Positions 42,934 through 53,739 are shown, numbered from the stretch's first letter. The stretch: 64,000 nt of DNA from Parasphingopyxis marina (GCF_014237875.1 NZ_JACJVJ010000002.1:186001-250000), one strand, 5' to 3'. Notes: generated from the sequence alone by a model not told the origin. A program made the numbers and translations.

Positions 42934-44463
42934 TCAGTCGGCCAAGCCGGGGGTCCGGTCAACCAGTTGTTCGATACCGCCGGCATCGGCGAGGAAGGCA
43001 TCGATCGCCGCGCGCGCGCCATCGCCCTCGGCCGAGATAACGATGCCGACGGCCCGCCGGTCCCCGCCAAGCAAACGCACCCGCATCGTTGCTAGCTTTG
43101 CGCGGCTGTCGCTGCCGGTGATCGCCCCGCCGACGATGGCATATTGCGCGACCTCGCGAACGACCGGCCCGGGCGCGGTGATCCGATAGGCGCGGCCCGA
43201 GGGCACGGCACGGCTATCCGATACCCAGGACCAGTCGCTTTCGGGCGGCAGGCCGCCCTGCCCGAAGCCGATCACTTCGCGGCCGTCGCGCTGGTCGGCA
43301 TAAAATCCGACAGCGAGATCGACGGTCGCGCCGTCGGTGTTGGACAAGCGGCCCGCCGCAATCCGGTCCGCCCCGGCATAACGGGCCTGCCAGGGATACT
43401 GCATCGCCGTATCGCTGCGCTGCCATCCTGCGATGACCGGGAGCGCCAGCGCCGGAATCTCGGCGCGTCCCGCCGCAGCGGTCGCGCTCATCCAAAGCGG
43501 CGGCAGGACGACGAGGGCGACCGCGAGCGCAGCGGCGACCCAGCGATTCTGCGCCTTGCCGCGATACCAGCGCTGCGCTGCCGCCGGATCGAAGGCCCGG
43601 TCCTCGGGGCTGCGGTCGAAAAACCGCCAGCCCAGCGCCAACACCAGCGCGATGACCAGGGCGAAGAAAAACCAGCCATAGACGACATGATCGACGCTCT
43701 CCGCGAAGGCGATCCCCGCCCCCTCGGCAATGTAGATCGTCCCGAAAGCACGGATGCCGTTCGCGATAATCGGTACGATGACACAGGCCGCCAGAAACGC
43801 GATCCGCCGCGTCCATGACCGGAAGCAGAGATTGGCGGCGAGCGTGCCCAGCGCGATCATCGCGATCAGGAACTTGATCCCCGAACAGGCCTCGGCGACC
43901 TCGAAATAGCCTGCCGGGGTGGTGATGAAGACGCCCTCGATATGCGCGGGCACGCCGGAAAGGCCGAGCAGCAGCATCGAAAGCTCCGCCGTCACCCCTT
44001 GCAGGGCCGGCACGAACTGCTCACCGAACGGCACGAGGAAAAAGGCATAGGCGAGCGGGAACAGCAGTCCCCGCGCCACCGACAGGCCGAGGAACGCAAC
44101 CACTCCGCCCTGCAGCATCAGCACGAGGCCGAGCTGGCGCCCGAAAGAGACGCTCGCCGCATCGCCCAGCAGCCAGGCCAATCCGCCCGCGCCGACGATC
44201 CCGAGGCCCCAGAAGGAACTCGCAGGCACCAGCAGCGCCAGTTCGCGCCGTCGCTGCCACACAAGCCAGCCCAGTATCGGCGGAACGACGAGGCAATGGC
44301 TGAAGGTCGAGCTGGTCCACCAGATCGTCGCCATGGCGATCGCATCGGCGTGAAACAGCAGCAGCAGGAACAGCGAAAATCCGCCGAGCATGGCGAGCGG
44401 CGCGCGCCAGGCCGCCGGAAGGCCAGTTCCGCTGTTTTCCTCGATGGCCCGATAGGCGGTCAC
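42934..44463 (-). CDS. xrtA: Exosortase A with fused C-terminal EpsI-like domain
   Basis: Multi-TM protein with EACSGIKFLIAM (Cys), NGIRAFGTIYIAEG (Arg), DHVVYGWFFFA (His), followed by a periplasmic EpsI-like domain. Confidence 0.92.
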   Translation of the reverse strand: MTAYRAIEENSGTGLPAAWRAPLAMLGGFSLFLLLLFHADAIAMATIWWTSSTFSHCLVVPPILGWLVWQRRRELALLVPASSFWGLGIVGAGGLAWLLGDAASVSFGRQLGLVLMLQGGVVAFLGLSVARGLLFPLAYAFFLVPFGEQFVPALQGVTAELSMLLLGLSGVPAHIEGVFITTPAGYFEVAEACSGIKFLIAMIALGTLAANLCFRSWTRRIAFLAACVIVPIIANGIRAFGTIYIAEGAGIAFAESVDHVVYGWFFFALVIALVLALGWRFFDRSPEDRAFDPAAAQRWYRGKAQNRWVAAALAVALVVLPPLWMSATAAAGRAEIPALALPVIAGWQRSDTAMQYPWQARYAGADRIAAGRLSNTDGATVDLAVGFYADQRDGREVIGFGQGGLPPESDWSWVSDSRAVPSGRAYRITAPGPVVREVAQYAIVGGAITGSDSRAKLATMRVRLLGGDRRAVGIVISAEGDGARAAIDAFLADAGGIEQLVDRTPGLAD

Positions 44464-45692
44464 GCTGCCGCTTCGCCGCGTGGCATCGTTATCATCTCGG
44501 CAAGCGGCGCGAGCGCGGACTCCCAGCTATAGCGCGCCAGCATCCGTTGGCGCGCCGCCTGCCCGATCAAATTCGCCATCGCTTCATTATCGAGCAGGTC
44601 GAGGATCATGTGCACGCCGGCATTGGGCGTATCGCCGACCATGATATGGCGGCCCGGTTCGGCGTCTATGCCTTCGAAGGCATCGCTGGAGGCGATCACG
44701 GGCTTGGCCATGGCCATCGCTTCGAGCACCTTGTTCTGGATGCCCCGGGCAACGCGCAGCGGCGCGACGACCAGATCGGCGGCATGGAGCCAGCTGCGAA
44801 TATCGTCGACCTCGCCTGTGACCGTGATGTCACGGCGCTTGGCGAGACGCAGCACCTCCGGCGTGGGATTGCGTCCGACGATCGCGAAATGGGCATCGGG
44901 CCGCATTTCCCGCACCCCGGGAAGCACATCGTCGGCGAAGGAAATCGCGCCGTCGATATTGGGCCGGTAATCCATCTGCCCGGTGAAAACGAGCAGCGGC
45001 GCGCCGGGCTTATCGACGATCGGGAAATCGCCATCGGGCTCGAAATGATCGCAGTCGATGCCGTTTTCGAGAACCCGGATGCGCGCGGAACGGAAGCCGG
45101 TCTTGGACCGGAAAACCTCGGCCTCAGCCTCGCTCACGAAAAGGCTGTAATCGGCACGTTCGGCGACGGCGCGTTCATGGGCCCCGAGCTTCCTCGCTTC
45201 GCGCCGATAGACGAACTGCATCACCGCCGAGGATGTTTTCAGCGCATAATTGGCGAACTTCTCCGAATCGACATCGACGAAATCCATGATGAAGCGGGTG
45301 CCGGGCGGAAGCTGCGGCACGAACTGCGCCATCTGGCTGGAAAAGGCGAAAACCGTGGACACAGGTTTCGTGTCGAGGGTCTGGCCGACGAAGCGGCGAA
45401 TGCCTGCGCTGTCGAACAGGGGCAGGGACATCGGCTTGTCGGCCAACATCGCCCTGGTCGCGCCGACCGGACGCGAGACGCTCCGCCGCTCGATATGGAG
45501 CGAACCGAGCCGCGATCCCATAACCTGGCGCAGCGCCTCGCCATGGGCGAGATCCGCCTCGTCGTCGGCGAACGCGGCGAGATGGACGGTGCCGAGCTCG
45601 CACAGCCGCTTCAGGATATTGAAGGAACGGATCTTGTCGCCGCGATCGGGCGGATAGGGAACGCGGTGCGCCAGGAACAGGATATCGCCCAT
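44460..45692 (-). CDS. XrtA/PEP-CTERM system-associated glycosyltransferase
   Basis: MGDILFLAHRVPYPPDRGDKIRSFNIL start; GT-B C-domain LLVFTGQMDYRPNIDGAISFADDVLP...VVAPLRVARGIQNKVLEAMAMAKPVIAS. Confidence 0.88.
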   Translation of the reverse strand: MGDILFLAHRVPYPPDRGDKIRSFNILKRLCELGTVHLAAFADDEADLAHGEALRQVMGSRLGSLHIERRSVSRPVGATRAMLADKPMSLPLFDSAGIRRFVGQTLDTKPVSTVFAFSSQMAQFVPQLPPGTRFIMDFVDVDSEKFANYALKTSSAVMQFVYRREARKLGAHERAVAERADYSLFVSEAEAEVFRSKTGFRSARIRVLENGIDCDHFEPDGDFPIVDKPGAPLLVFTGQMDYRPNIDGAISFADDVLPGVREMRPDAHFAIVGRNPTPEVLRLAKRRDITVTGEVDDIRSWLHAADLVVAPLRVARGIQNKVLEAMAMAKPVIASSDAFEGIDAEPGRHIMVGDTPNAGVHMILDLLDNEAMANLIGQAARQRMLARYSWESALAPLAEMITMPRGEAAA

Positions 45693-46759
45693 CAACCCAG
45701 CCCCTTGGCGATCCAGGGCCCGACGCGAGTGGCGATGCCGAGCGGCAGCCGCTTCCACAGCAATACCTGCATCCGGTATTTGGGGCTGTTCGGGTTCATT
45801 TCGCGCGGCGCCGCGCCACTTGCGGTACGGCCGGCATAGACCAGCGGCGCGGGCTCGAATCCCCAATTCTTCTTGTAGCTATAGGGGCCGGTGCCGATCT
45901 TCGAGCGGCCGAAATCGAACCGCGTGCAGCCGCGTTGGCGGGCATGGTTCATCAGCGCAAAATACATGCGTTCGTTGGCGCGCAGATGCCGCGCCGCCCG
46001 CGTTCCGCCGCCCCAATAGGGCATCACGGTGCCGCCGAAATAAAAGCTCAGCACCGATGCGACCGGCGCGCCCTTGTGGCGCACGGTCAGGATGTCGGCC
46101 TCCTCGCCAAAGCTGTCGAGCATCGCGTCGAACAGCGCGCGCGGGAAAACCGGCGTGCCGAGATTGCGGACGCTTTCGGCATAGACGGCATAATGCGCGG
46201 CCCGGTCGCGTTCCGCGCGCCCGGTGTCGATCGTGAGATCGTTCTCGAACGCCTTGCGGATTTCGGCGCGCTGCTTACGCGGCACGGCCTTCAGTTCGGA
46301 CTCCTCATCGGCCGCGAGCATTTTCGTGAAGCCCGCATAGACGCCTTCGCGCTTCTGCCACGCCTTGGGCAGCGCGCCGCCGCGCAGTTCGACCTCCGGA
46401 CAGCTCAGCCGCTCGGCGAGATCCCAGCCCGCATTGGCGAGGGCGGTCGCGTTCCGGGGATTGCTGACCAGGGTTCCGCCGGCCACGGCGAAGCCGCTCG
46501 ACACGAGCGCCCGCCCGAACAGGGGCGAATGCATCTCGGTCAGCGGCAGCAGGCCTCGCAAGCCCCCTGCCCGTTCGGCGAGCAGCATATGCCCGCGCTG
46601 GCCGCAGCCCGTTTCTACCGCCTGCAGCCATTGCGGAAGATGGAAGGGCGTACCGGCCTCATGCCCGCGGACATAGGCCTCGATCCGCCGGCATTCCGCC
46701 GGATCGGCCAGATCCGCCTTGCGGATGCGCAGCTTGTGCAGGGCGGCGGGGGCGTTCAC
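45692..46759 (-). CDS. FemAB-like XrtA/PEP-CTERM-associated protein
   Basis: Two GNAT-like halves; VASVLSFYFGGTVMPYWGGGTRAARHLRANERMYFALMNHARQRGCTRFDFGRSKIGTGPYSYKKNWGFEP. Confidence 0.88.
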   Translation of the reverse strand: MNAPAALHKLRIRKADLADPAECRRIEAYVRGHEAGTPFHLPQWLQAVETGCGQRGHMLLAERAGGLRGLLPLTEMHSPLFGRALVSSGFAVAGGTLVSNPRNATALANAGWDLAERLSCPEVELRGGALPKAWQKREGVYAGFTKMLAADEESELKAVPRKQRAEIRKAFENDLTIDTGRAERDRAAHYAVYAESVRNLGTPVFPRALFDAMLDSFGEEADILTVRHKGAPVASVLSFYFGGTVMPYWGGGTRAARHLRANERMYFALMNHARQRGCTRFDFGRSKIGTGPYSYKKNWGFEPAPLVYAGRTASGAAPREMNPNSPKYRMQVLLWKRLPLGIATRVGPWIAKGLG

Positions 46760-47601
46760 TGGATCGTCGCCTTTTGCAGTTCGGCGACATGATCAACCCG
46801 GCCCCATTGGAAATCGCCGAGCAAGCGTTCGAGCTTGCCCTGCATGGCCGAGAGGCGACTATAGTGACGGACGCGAGATTTGAGCGGCGCATTGGCGACC
46901 CGGGGCTGATCGGGGTCGATTTCCCAAGGATGGAAATAGAAGATCGCCGGACGGCCCTCCTCGCCGTTCACCTGGCCGATAGCCCAATGCGAGAAACGAT
47001 AGGGAAGCAGGCGAAAAAACCCGCCGCCACCTGCGGCGATCCTGCGGCTACCCAGCCTCGCGGTCGTTACCGGTAGTTCGATGAGGCCGGAATCGGCGAG
47101 AGGGGCGAAGGCGAAGCGCGGCGCTTCGGGCCAGCCATAATGATCGTGAGCGACCGGCGCGACGCTGGACGAATAGGCATAGCCCTGTTCGGCGAGGATG
47201 CTGTGCGCCCAGGGCGTGCGCGCGTCGATCGAGAAGCTCGGCGCGCGATAGCCGGAAAGCTTTTCGCCCGCGGCATCCTCGATCGCCGCGCGCGCGCGCG
47301 CAAGATCGGCGCGAAACTCGTCCGGCGTCATCGTGAAGACGCGCCGATGATCCCAGCCATGGCTGGCGATTTCGTGGCCAGCATCGACGATGCGGCGGAT
47401 CAGCGCCGGATAGCGCGCAGCGACCCAGCCCAGCGTGAAAAAAGTGCCTTTGACGTTGGCCGCTTCGAACAGGGCGAGCACGGCATCGCTGTTGCGTTCG
47501 ACGCGATGGGCCAGCCCGTCCCAGTCATCGCGCGCGATTACCGTCTCAAAGGCGCCTACCTGGAACCAGTCTTCAACATCGACCGAAAGCGCATTCAGCA
47601 T
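46756..47601 (-). CDS. XrtA system polysaccharide deacetylase
   Basis: MLNALSVDVEDWFQVGAFE, KGTFFTLGWVAARYPALIRRIVDAGHEIASHGWDHRRVF, GYRAPSFSID. Confidence 0.9.
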   Translation of the reverse strand: MLNALSVDVEDWFQVGAFETVIARDDWDGLAHRVERNSDAVLALFEAANVKGTFFTLGWVAARYPALIRRIVDAGHEIASHGWDHRRVFTMTPDEFRADLARARAAIEDAAGEKLSGYRAPSFSIDARTPWAHSILAEQGYAYSSSVAPVAHDHYGWPEAPRFAFAPLADSGLIELPVTTARLGSRRIAAGGGGFFRLLPYRFSHWAIGQVNGEEGRPAIFYFHPWEIDPDQPRVANAPLKSRVRHYSRLSAMQGKLERLLGDFQWGRVDHVAELQKATIQ

Positions 47602-47629
47602 AGTGGCGCATAGCCTCCCCTCGGGCCTT

Positions 47630-48739
47630 TCAGGCCGCACTTCCGCGAACGACATCGAAACCCGGATGATCTTCTTCTTCCTCGACCCATTGGACGAGCA
47701 AGGTCAAGACACGGCGCAGGGCCGCGTCCTGTTCGTCGATACGGGCTTCGAGAACAGCAATCCGGTCATGCAGATCGTCGCCGGAGGCAGAGCTCTTTGC
47801 GGGGCCCGGTGCGGGGCTCGGCGCAGGCGACTGCGCCTCGGGAACCGCCGCCAGTTCGGCATAGACATCGGGAGCCGGCGTAGCCTCATGCGGCTCCGGC
47901 GCTGCCCGTGCGGTTTCGACCGGTTCGCTATCGCCCGAAAGATCGGCAACGACCGCCTCCACCGCCTGCGCGTCGATGATATCGAGATCCTCGACCGCGC
48001 CGAAAAGCAGCACGCGCGCCATCAGCGTGTTGAGCCGCCGCGGTACGCCATTGGTTGCCGCATACAGCACGGCAAAGGCTTCGGACGCGAATTGCGGGCG
48101 GCCCTGCCACCCGGCGATTTTCATCCGGTGAGCGATATAGGGTTCGATCTCGCTCGCATGCATCGGCGAAAGATGATGGGTCGCGATCACGCGCTGGCGC
48201 AGCTGTTCGAGATTGGGCGCGCTCTTCACCCGGTCCCGGAATTCGGGCTGACCGAGCAGGAAAATCTGGAGCAGCGCGCGGCCCGCCGACTGGAAATTGG
48301 AGAGCATTCGCAATTCTTCGAGCGCTTCCACGGAAAGATTCTGCGCTTCGTCGACGATCAGCAAGGTCTTCCTGCCCTCGCGCGCCTGGGCGTGAAGAAA
48401 GCGCTCGATCCGGTCGAGCAGTTCGGCCTTTTTCCAGCCATGGGACTCGATCCCGAATTGCTGTGCGACAAGGCGGAGCAGCCCGTCGCCCTCGACCTGG
48501 GTCGAAACGATCTGGACAGGCGTGAGGCGGGTCGTATCGACGGTCGCCATCAGATGGCCAACGAGGGTCGTCTTGCCCGCTCCGATATCGCCGGTGATGA
48601 CGATGAAGCCCTCGCCCTGCGACAGGCCATAGCCGAGATAGGCCATCGCCTTTTTATGGGTTTCGCTCTCGAACCAGAAACGCGCGTCGGGCGTCAGCTG
48701 GAACGGGTTGCCGGTCAGGCCATAATGTTCACTGTACAT
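47630..48739 (-). CDS. XrtA system-associated AAA ATPase (ExeA-like)
   Basis: MYSEHYGLTGNPFQLTPDARFWFESETHKKAMAYLGYGL, ITGDIGAGKTTLVGHL, LLIVDEAQNLSVEALEELRMLSNF. Confidence 0.9.
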   Translation of the reverse strand: MYSEHYGLTGNPFQLTPDARFWFESETHKKAMAYLGYGLSQGEGFIVITGDIGAGKTTLVGHLMATVDTTRLTPVQIVSTQVEGDGLLRLVAQQFGIESHGWKKAELLDRIERFLHAQAREGRKTLLIVDEAQNLSVEALEELRMLSNFQSAGRALLQIFLLGQPEFRDRVKSAPNLEQLRQRVIATHHLSPMHASEIEPYIAHRMKIAGWQGRPQFASEAFAVLYAATNGVPRRLNTLMARVLLFGAVEDLDIIDAQAVEAVVADLSGDSEPVETARAAPEPHEATPAPDVYAELAAVPEAQSPAPSPAPGPAKSSASGDDLHDRIAVLEARIDEQDAALRRVLTLLVQWVEEEEDHPGFDVVRGSAA

Positions 48740-48769
48740 CGTTTTTTCCCTTGAGCGCGAACGCCCTCC

Positions 48770-50386
48770 CTAAAATCCGTAGCTGAGGCCGAGCAGCACC
48801 GTGCCGAGCCATTCGGTGTCCTCGCCATCGACATCGTTGGCGAACAGCCCGGCCGATGCCTGGGCACTGAGCCCGTTATAGAAGCTCATGCTGTAGGTGG
48901 CCGAGCCGCCGGAACTGAATACGTCCGCTTCACCCGGAATGCCGCTGTTGAACCAGCTCGCGTAGAGATTGCCGTCGAGGCTGGAGACCGGCGAGAGCTG
49001 GTGTCCGACATTGGCCTGCAAGGTGAAGGCTTCGTCCTCGACGCCGTCGAGCGAGAAATTCGCGCCCGTCGCCGGGGCGAGATAACGGCGGTTCTGGTAG
49101 CCGGCACCCACGCCATAGCTCCACGGCCCGCGCCCGCCCGACCAGGCGATGCTGCCGCCGCGCGAACGGAAGTTCGCCGCGTTGAGCGACTGGAAGCCGG
49201 TATCGAAACAGCCGCTACCATCGTCGGCGAAGGCGCAGCCGTTGAACTGGCCAAAGCCGTTCCGGCCGATCGTGAAATCGGTCGGCAGACCCGAAAGCGT
49301 ATTCGCCGTCTGGCGGCCGAAGCTCGAAATCTCGTTATAGACCGCGGCCTGGAGCGAACTGTTCGGGCTCGTCTGATAGGTCAGATAGCCGTTATAGATG
49401 GTCGTGTCGTAGCGATGGCCGACGCGCGCGGAGAGTTCGAGGCGCGCGCTGGGCCGCCACAGCAACCCGACATCCCAGATGATCTCGTCGACATCATAGG
49501 CGAGCAGGCGCGGCGAATTGGGATCGCCCTGGAAGCGTCCATTATTGTCGAGCACCGGATTGCCGCCGGCATCGAGCAGCACGTCGCGCTGGCTGATCTC
49601 GATCTGCTCGTAACCGACGCCGCCGACCAGGGCGAGCGTCGGCGTGACCGGCACGGTAACGTCGACACGGCCATAATAGCCTTCATAGCGCTGATCGAGC
49701 TGGGCCGCGTCTTCGCGCTCATAGCCGCCCGAAACGATCCATCCGAAGGGCAGCATTTCGCCCGGCGAGATGCCGACGCTCGCCGTCGCCTGGTGGTAGG
49801 TCGAATGGTCGACATAATCGACCGGGGCCTGGGCGGGATTGGTGTTGATGACATTATTGTCTTCGACATGGGTGTAGGAGGCGCGGTAGCCGGCGCCGAT
49901 TTCCAGCGGCCCGGCATGGGTTGACAGGGTCGGCCCGGCGTAAATCGTGTAGACCTGCGTCGAATTGGGATTGTCGCCGGTCAGCGAGCCGAGACCGTCG
50001 CCGCCGATCTCCGCCCGAGCCCGGGCCGCAAGCGCGCCGGCTTCGAGGCTGAGGCCGCGGGTGACCGCAACATTGGCGCGGACAAGGCCGCTATGGATGT
50101 CGTCATCGGCGATGCTGTCGCCCCACCCGATGCGGCGTTCGTAGCGATAGCTGGCGCCCACCTCGATCCGGCGGGTCGAGATTGCGGCATCCAGGCCCGC
50201 AGCGACCGAGGTATAGGTGACCACATCGTCGCCCAAGGCATCGTCGTTGCTGAGATCGAAGCTCAACACCTGCTGGACCTCGATATAGGGCGAGATATCG
50301 GTGCGCGCGGCGGCAGGCTGCGCGGCCAGCGTCGCGGCCAGCAGGCCAGCGCCCGCCATCATGCGAGGGGAAAGCGCGGCCATCAT
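48770..50386 (-). CDS. XrtA/PEP-CTERM system-associated outer-membrane beta-barrel protein
   Basis: Signal peptide (LLAATLAAQPAAARTDISPYIEVQQVLSFDL), repeated beta-barrel strands, C-terminal GLSYGF. Confidence 0.85.
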   Translation of the reverse strand: MMAALSPRMMAGAGLLAATLAAQPAAARTDISPYIEVQQVLSFDLSNDDALGDDVVTYTSVAAGLDAAISTRRIEVGASYRYERRIGWGDSIADDDIHSGLVRANVAVTRGLSLEAGALAARARAEIGGDGLGSLTGDNPNSTQVYTIYAGPTLSTHAGPLEIGAGYRASYTHVEDNNVINTNPAQAPVDYVDHSTYHQATASVGISPGEMLPFGWIVSGGYEREDAAQLDQRYEGYYGRVDVTVPVTPTLALVGGVGYEQIEISQRDVLLDAGGNPVLDNNGRFQGDPNSPRLLAYDVDEIIWDVGLLWRPSARLELSARVGHRYDTTIYNGYLTYQTSPNSSLQAAVYNEISSFGRQTANTLSGLPTDFTIGRNGFGQFNGCAFADDGSGCFDTGFQSLNAANFRSRGGSIAWSGGRGPWSYGVGAGYQNRRYLAPATGANFSLDGVEDEAFTLQANVGHQLSPVSSLDGNLYASWFNSGIPGEADVFSSGGSATYSMSFYNGLSAQASAGLFANDVDGEDTEWLGTVLLGLSYGF

Positions 50387-51372
50387 TCGTCTCCGTAACC
50401 GTAATAGGAGCTGAAACGCTTGCCGTTCGGCGTGAAGGTAACGCTGTTGAGCAGCAGCTGGATATTGGGGCAGCCGTCGAGCAGGCCGAGCGCTTCGCGA
50501 AGCTCCGCCTCGTTCGTCGTATCGGCCTTGACGACCATCATCGCCTGCCCGGCATGCATGGCGAGCACGGAGGCGGGCGAAGCCGACAGGGCCGGCGGCG
50601 AATCGACGATCACGATCCGCTGCGGGCTCGCCGCGGTCAGCCGGTGCAGGGCATCGCGCGTGTGCTGCGAGGCCAGCAATTCGGTCGCCTCGTCGGACGC
50701 GCGCCCGGCGGGCAGGATCGAAAGATTGGGAATATCGGTTTCGACGATGCAGGATTCGATGTCGATCGCGGGATCGGCCAGCGCATCGAGCAGGCCCGGT
50801 CCGTCTTCGATGCCGAAGATCCGGGCGATTTCGGGCTTCGAGAAATCGCCATCGGCAAGGACGATATCGAGATCCTTTTCGCGCGCCATCGAAAGCGCGA
50901 GGTTGATCGAGCAGAAGGTCTTGCCCTCGTCGGGCTTGGCCGAGCAGACGAGGACCATGCGGTTGTTCGCGGCCTCGCCGCTTTCCGCGCGCAGCAGCAG
51001 CTGGCGCTTGACGATGCGGAATTCCTCGGCGAGCGCGCCGGGACGCTGATCGGGCAGCGCGAAACCGCCCTCGGCAAGAGAAACGCGATCGACGGTCGCG
51101 GTGCGATGGCCGGCCCGGTCGCCCGGAGCCGGGCGGCGCGGCTCCGATACCCGCACGGGTTCGGGAAGATGCACCGGTTCCGCAATAGCTTCGGGCGCAG
51201 GGGCGGCTTCCGGCGCGGTATCGCGGGCCGGCGGCGCCGGTTCGGCGAAGGATACCGGCTCGGCCGGCGGCGCATCGTTAGCCGGCTTGCGCAGCGTGCC
51301 GCCGAAATCATATTTCTGCGCCGCGCGTTCGAGCAGCGATCCCTTGGTCTGGATGGAGCTGTGCTGGTTCAT
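50383..51372 (-). CDS. XrtA-associated tyrosine autokinase (BY-kinase)
   Basis: VCSAKPDEGKTFCSINLALSMA (Walker A), DIVLADGDF, IVIVDSPPAL, Tyr-rich tail FSSYYGYGDE. Confidence 0.9.
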   Translation of the reverse strand: MNQHSSIQTKGSLLERAAQKYDFGGTLRKPANDAPPAEPVSFAEPAPPARDTAPEAAPAPEAIAEPVHLPEPVRVSEPRRPAPGDRAGHRTATVDRVSLAEGGFALPDQRPGALAEEFRIVKRQLLLRAESGEAANNRMVLVCSAKPDEGKTFCSINLALSMAREKDLDIVLADGDFSKPEIARIFGIEDGPGLLDALADPAIDIESCIVETDIPNLSILPAGRASDEATELLASQHTRDALHRLTAASPQRIVIVDSPPALSASPASVLAMHAGQAMMVVKADTTNEAELREALGLLDGCPNIQLLLNSVTFTPNGKRFSSYYGYGDE

Positions 51373-51385
51373 GTCTCTCGCTTCC

Positions 51386-52939
51386 TCAGACCGCCAGGCC
51401 GCGCTGGATGAATTCAACTGCCATCAGCAGGACGAAGACGCCGACCAGCGCCACCGTGCCGCCGGCGAAGCGGCGGAAGTTCTGGCGGCGCAGTTCGAGT
51501 TCGGCGGGGCGGACGATCTGACTGATCGCGCCGAGCACCGGCAGGCCGGTGCCGTTGCCGAGGCGACGGGCCGTGGAATAGGTCGTTTTGAGCTGGCTCT
51601 GCGCGAAGGCGGTGCCGATGCCGATGGCGATCGCCGCAACCAGCACGAGCACGAGGAACAGCGGCCGGTTGGGCGCCACCGGCGCGCTCGGCATGCTGGG
51701 CGGATCGACGACACGAAACGTGCCGCCTTCGGTCTCGGTCGCGACATCGCCGCGCAGGCGGACGCGTTCGCGGTCCGAAACCAGCTGGTTATACTGGGTC
51801 TGGAGCGCCTGATAGTCGCGGTCCAGCTGAAGCTGCTGGGCGAGCGCGCCGGGATCGGTTTCGCGCTGGCGATCGATGGCCTCGATGCCGCCGCGCAGCT
51901 GATCGCGCCGGGCGGTGAGCGCCGCGACCTGGGCCTGGCGGTCGGCCAGCATGGAACGCAGCGAGGTATAAAGCGGATTGGACGCCGTGGCGCCGCCGAC
52001 CGATCGGCCGCCACCGCCTTCGCCGCGAGCCTGAGGCCGAGCGCGGGCGATTTGCGATTCGAGCGCCACGACATCGGGGTGCTGGTCGGTCCAGCCCCGC
52101 GACCGCGCATCGGCGAGCTGCTGCTGGAGCGCATTGAGCCGGGCCGTGGCCGGGCCTGCCGCGCTCGGCGCATAGCTGCCGGGAATGCTGGTGGTGGGCG
52201 GCGTAGCGTTGATCTGCGCCTGGACGGCGGAAAGCGAACTGTTCGCGGCCGCAAGATCGGATTCGACGCTGCGCAGTTCCGAGCGCGCCTGGGCGATCCG
52301 CTGTTCCAGGGTGCCGACCCCGGGCAACAGGCCGTTGAACTGGCTTTCGAACTCCGAGCGCTGGGCTTCCATTTCCTGCAGGCGCGCTTCGCGCTCGCTG
52401 ATCTGGCGATCGAGAAACTCGACCGACTGGGTCGCTTCGGCGCGATTGCCGGCAAGGTTCGCCTCGACGAACACGTCGATCAGCTTCTGGTTGATCTGCT
52501 GGGAAAGCCCCGGGCTGCCCCAGCGGGCGCTGATCTCGAACGTGTTGCCGGGTTCGCCGAAATTATTCGGATTCTGCTGGGCCGCAACGGTCACATTCTC
52601 GCGCAGCTGGACGGCGAGCGCCCGCACCTGCGCGTCGGTCGATGCCTGCTGAGCGAGATCGGTCTGCCGTACGACCTGTTCGAGGTTGCTCGTCGAAGCG
52701 AGGGTTTGGCGAATCCGCTCGATATTGCCGCGCTGCTCGCGCTCGGTAATGCCGATCTCGTTGCTCAATACCGATTGCTGCTGGACGTAGATACGCGCCC
52801 GCGATTCATAACTGTTCGGGATCAGCGCGATCACCAGCCAGCCTAGGACGGCGACGCCCCAGGCAACAGCCAGCGCAAGCCAGCGGCGTTGCCAGATCGC
52901 GTGGAGCGCGATCCTGATTTCTTCGTAGATGCCGTTCAT
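51386..52939 (-). CDS. XrtA system polysaccharide chain-length determinant (Wzz-like)
   Basis: Terminal TM helices, YESRARIYVQQQSVLSNEI, long coiled coil, FRVVDPPSMPSAPVAPNRPLFLVLVLV. Confidence 0.9.
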   Translation of the reverse strand: MNGIYEEIRIALHAIWQRRWLALAVAWGVAVLGWLVIALIPNSYESRARIYVQQQSVLSNEIGITEREQRGNIERIRQTLASTSNLEQVVRQTDLAQQASTDAQVRALAVQLRENVTVAAQQNPNNFGEPGNTFEISARWGSPGLSQQINQKLIDVFVEANLAGNRAEATQSVEFLDRQISEREARLQEMEAQRSEFESQFNGLLPGVGTLEQRIAQARSELRSVESDLAAANSSLSAVQAQINATPPTTSIPGSYAPSAAGPATARLNALQQQLADARSRGWTDQHPDVVALESQIARARPQARGEGGGGRSVGGATASNPLYTSLRSMLADRQAQVAALTARRDQLRGGIEAIDRQRETDPGALAQQLQLDRDYQALQTQYNQLVSDRERVRLRGDVATETEGGTFRVVDPPSMPSAPVAPNRPLFLVLVLVAAIAIGIGTAFAQSQLKTTYSTARRLGNGTGLPVLGAISQIVRPAELELRRQNFRRFAGGTVALVGVFVLLMAVEFIQRGLAV

Positions 52940-52985
52940 GCCGTGGCTATCGCCTTTCGCGTCCTTGGGCCGTCAGTCCGTCCGA

Positions 52986-53627
52986 TCAGAACATGCTTTC
53001 AGGAATGATGATCACATCGCCGGGCCGCAGCTCGACATTGGCGCTGGTGTCGCCGCGGCGAAGCAGGCTGCCGATGCGCAGCGCATATTCGCGCTGCTGG
53101 CCGGATTCCCGGTCGTAGCGGACGAGCCGCGCGCGGTTGCCCGCCGCAAATTCGGAAAGGCCGCCGACCTCGATCATCGCGTCGAGCAGGGTCATGTTGG
53201 CGCGATAGGGAATCGATGCGGGCTGCTCGGTCGCGCCGATCACGCGAACGCGCTGGGCATAGGTGCCCGAAAACTCGTTGACGATCACCGAGACACGCGG
53301 GTCGGTGATATATTGGCCCAGCATCACCGAGATATCGTCGGCGAGCATCGCCGGCGTCTTGCCGGCCGCCACCATGTCTTCGATCAGCGGGGTGGTGATG
53401 CGGCCGTCGGGGCGCACCTGCACCTCCTCGGCGCCAAGCTCGGGATTGCGCCAGACGAAGATCGTCAACGTGTCGAGCGGGCCGATGACATAGTCCTCGG
53501 CCTGAGTCTGGCCGGTGCTGACAAAGGCTGCCGGCGGCAACTCGGCGCCGCCGCCGCCCATGCAACCGGAAAGCGCAAAGGCGGAAACGCCCAGCAATAT
53601 GGCGGGTTTCAGGGTGCAGATACGCAT
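52986..53627 (-). CDS. XrtA system exopolysaccharide export lipoprotein (Wza-like)
   Basis: Lipobox ALSGCMGGGG; YVIGPLDTLTIFVWRNPELGAEEVQVRPDGRITTPLIEDMVAAGKTPAML; SLBB-like C-domain. Confidence 0.92.
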   Translation of the reverse strand: MRICTLKPAILLGVSAFALSGCMGGGGAELPPAAFVSTGQTQAEDYVIGPLDTLTIFVWRNPELGAEEVQVRPDGRITTPLIEDMVAAGKTPAMLADDISVMLGQYITDPRVSVIVNEFSGTYAQRVRVIGATEQPASIPYRANMTLLDAMIEVGGLSEFAAGNRARLVRYDRESGQQREYALRIGSLLRRGDTSANVELRPGDVIIIPESMF

Positions 53628-53739
53628 GTCGGGGCCCTTTTCGTTACGGACCGGTGACGTCATCCGCGCCGGAACATGCGCGAAAACCGGCCTGTTTCGG
53701 GGCCCCTTATGCGTAGAGAAGGGTTAAGTTCGTATTGAT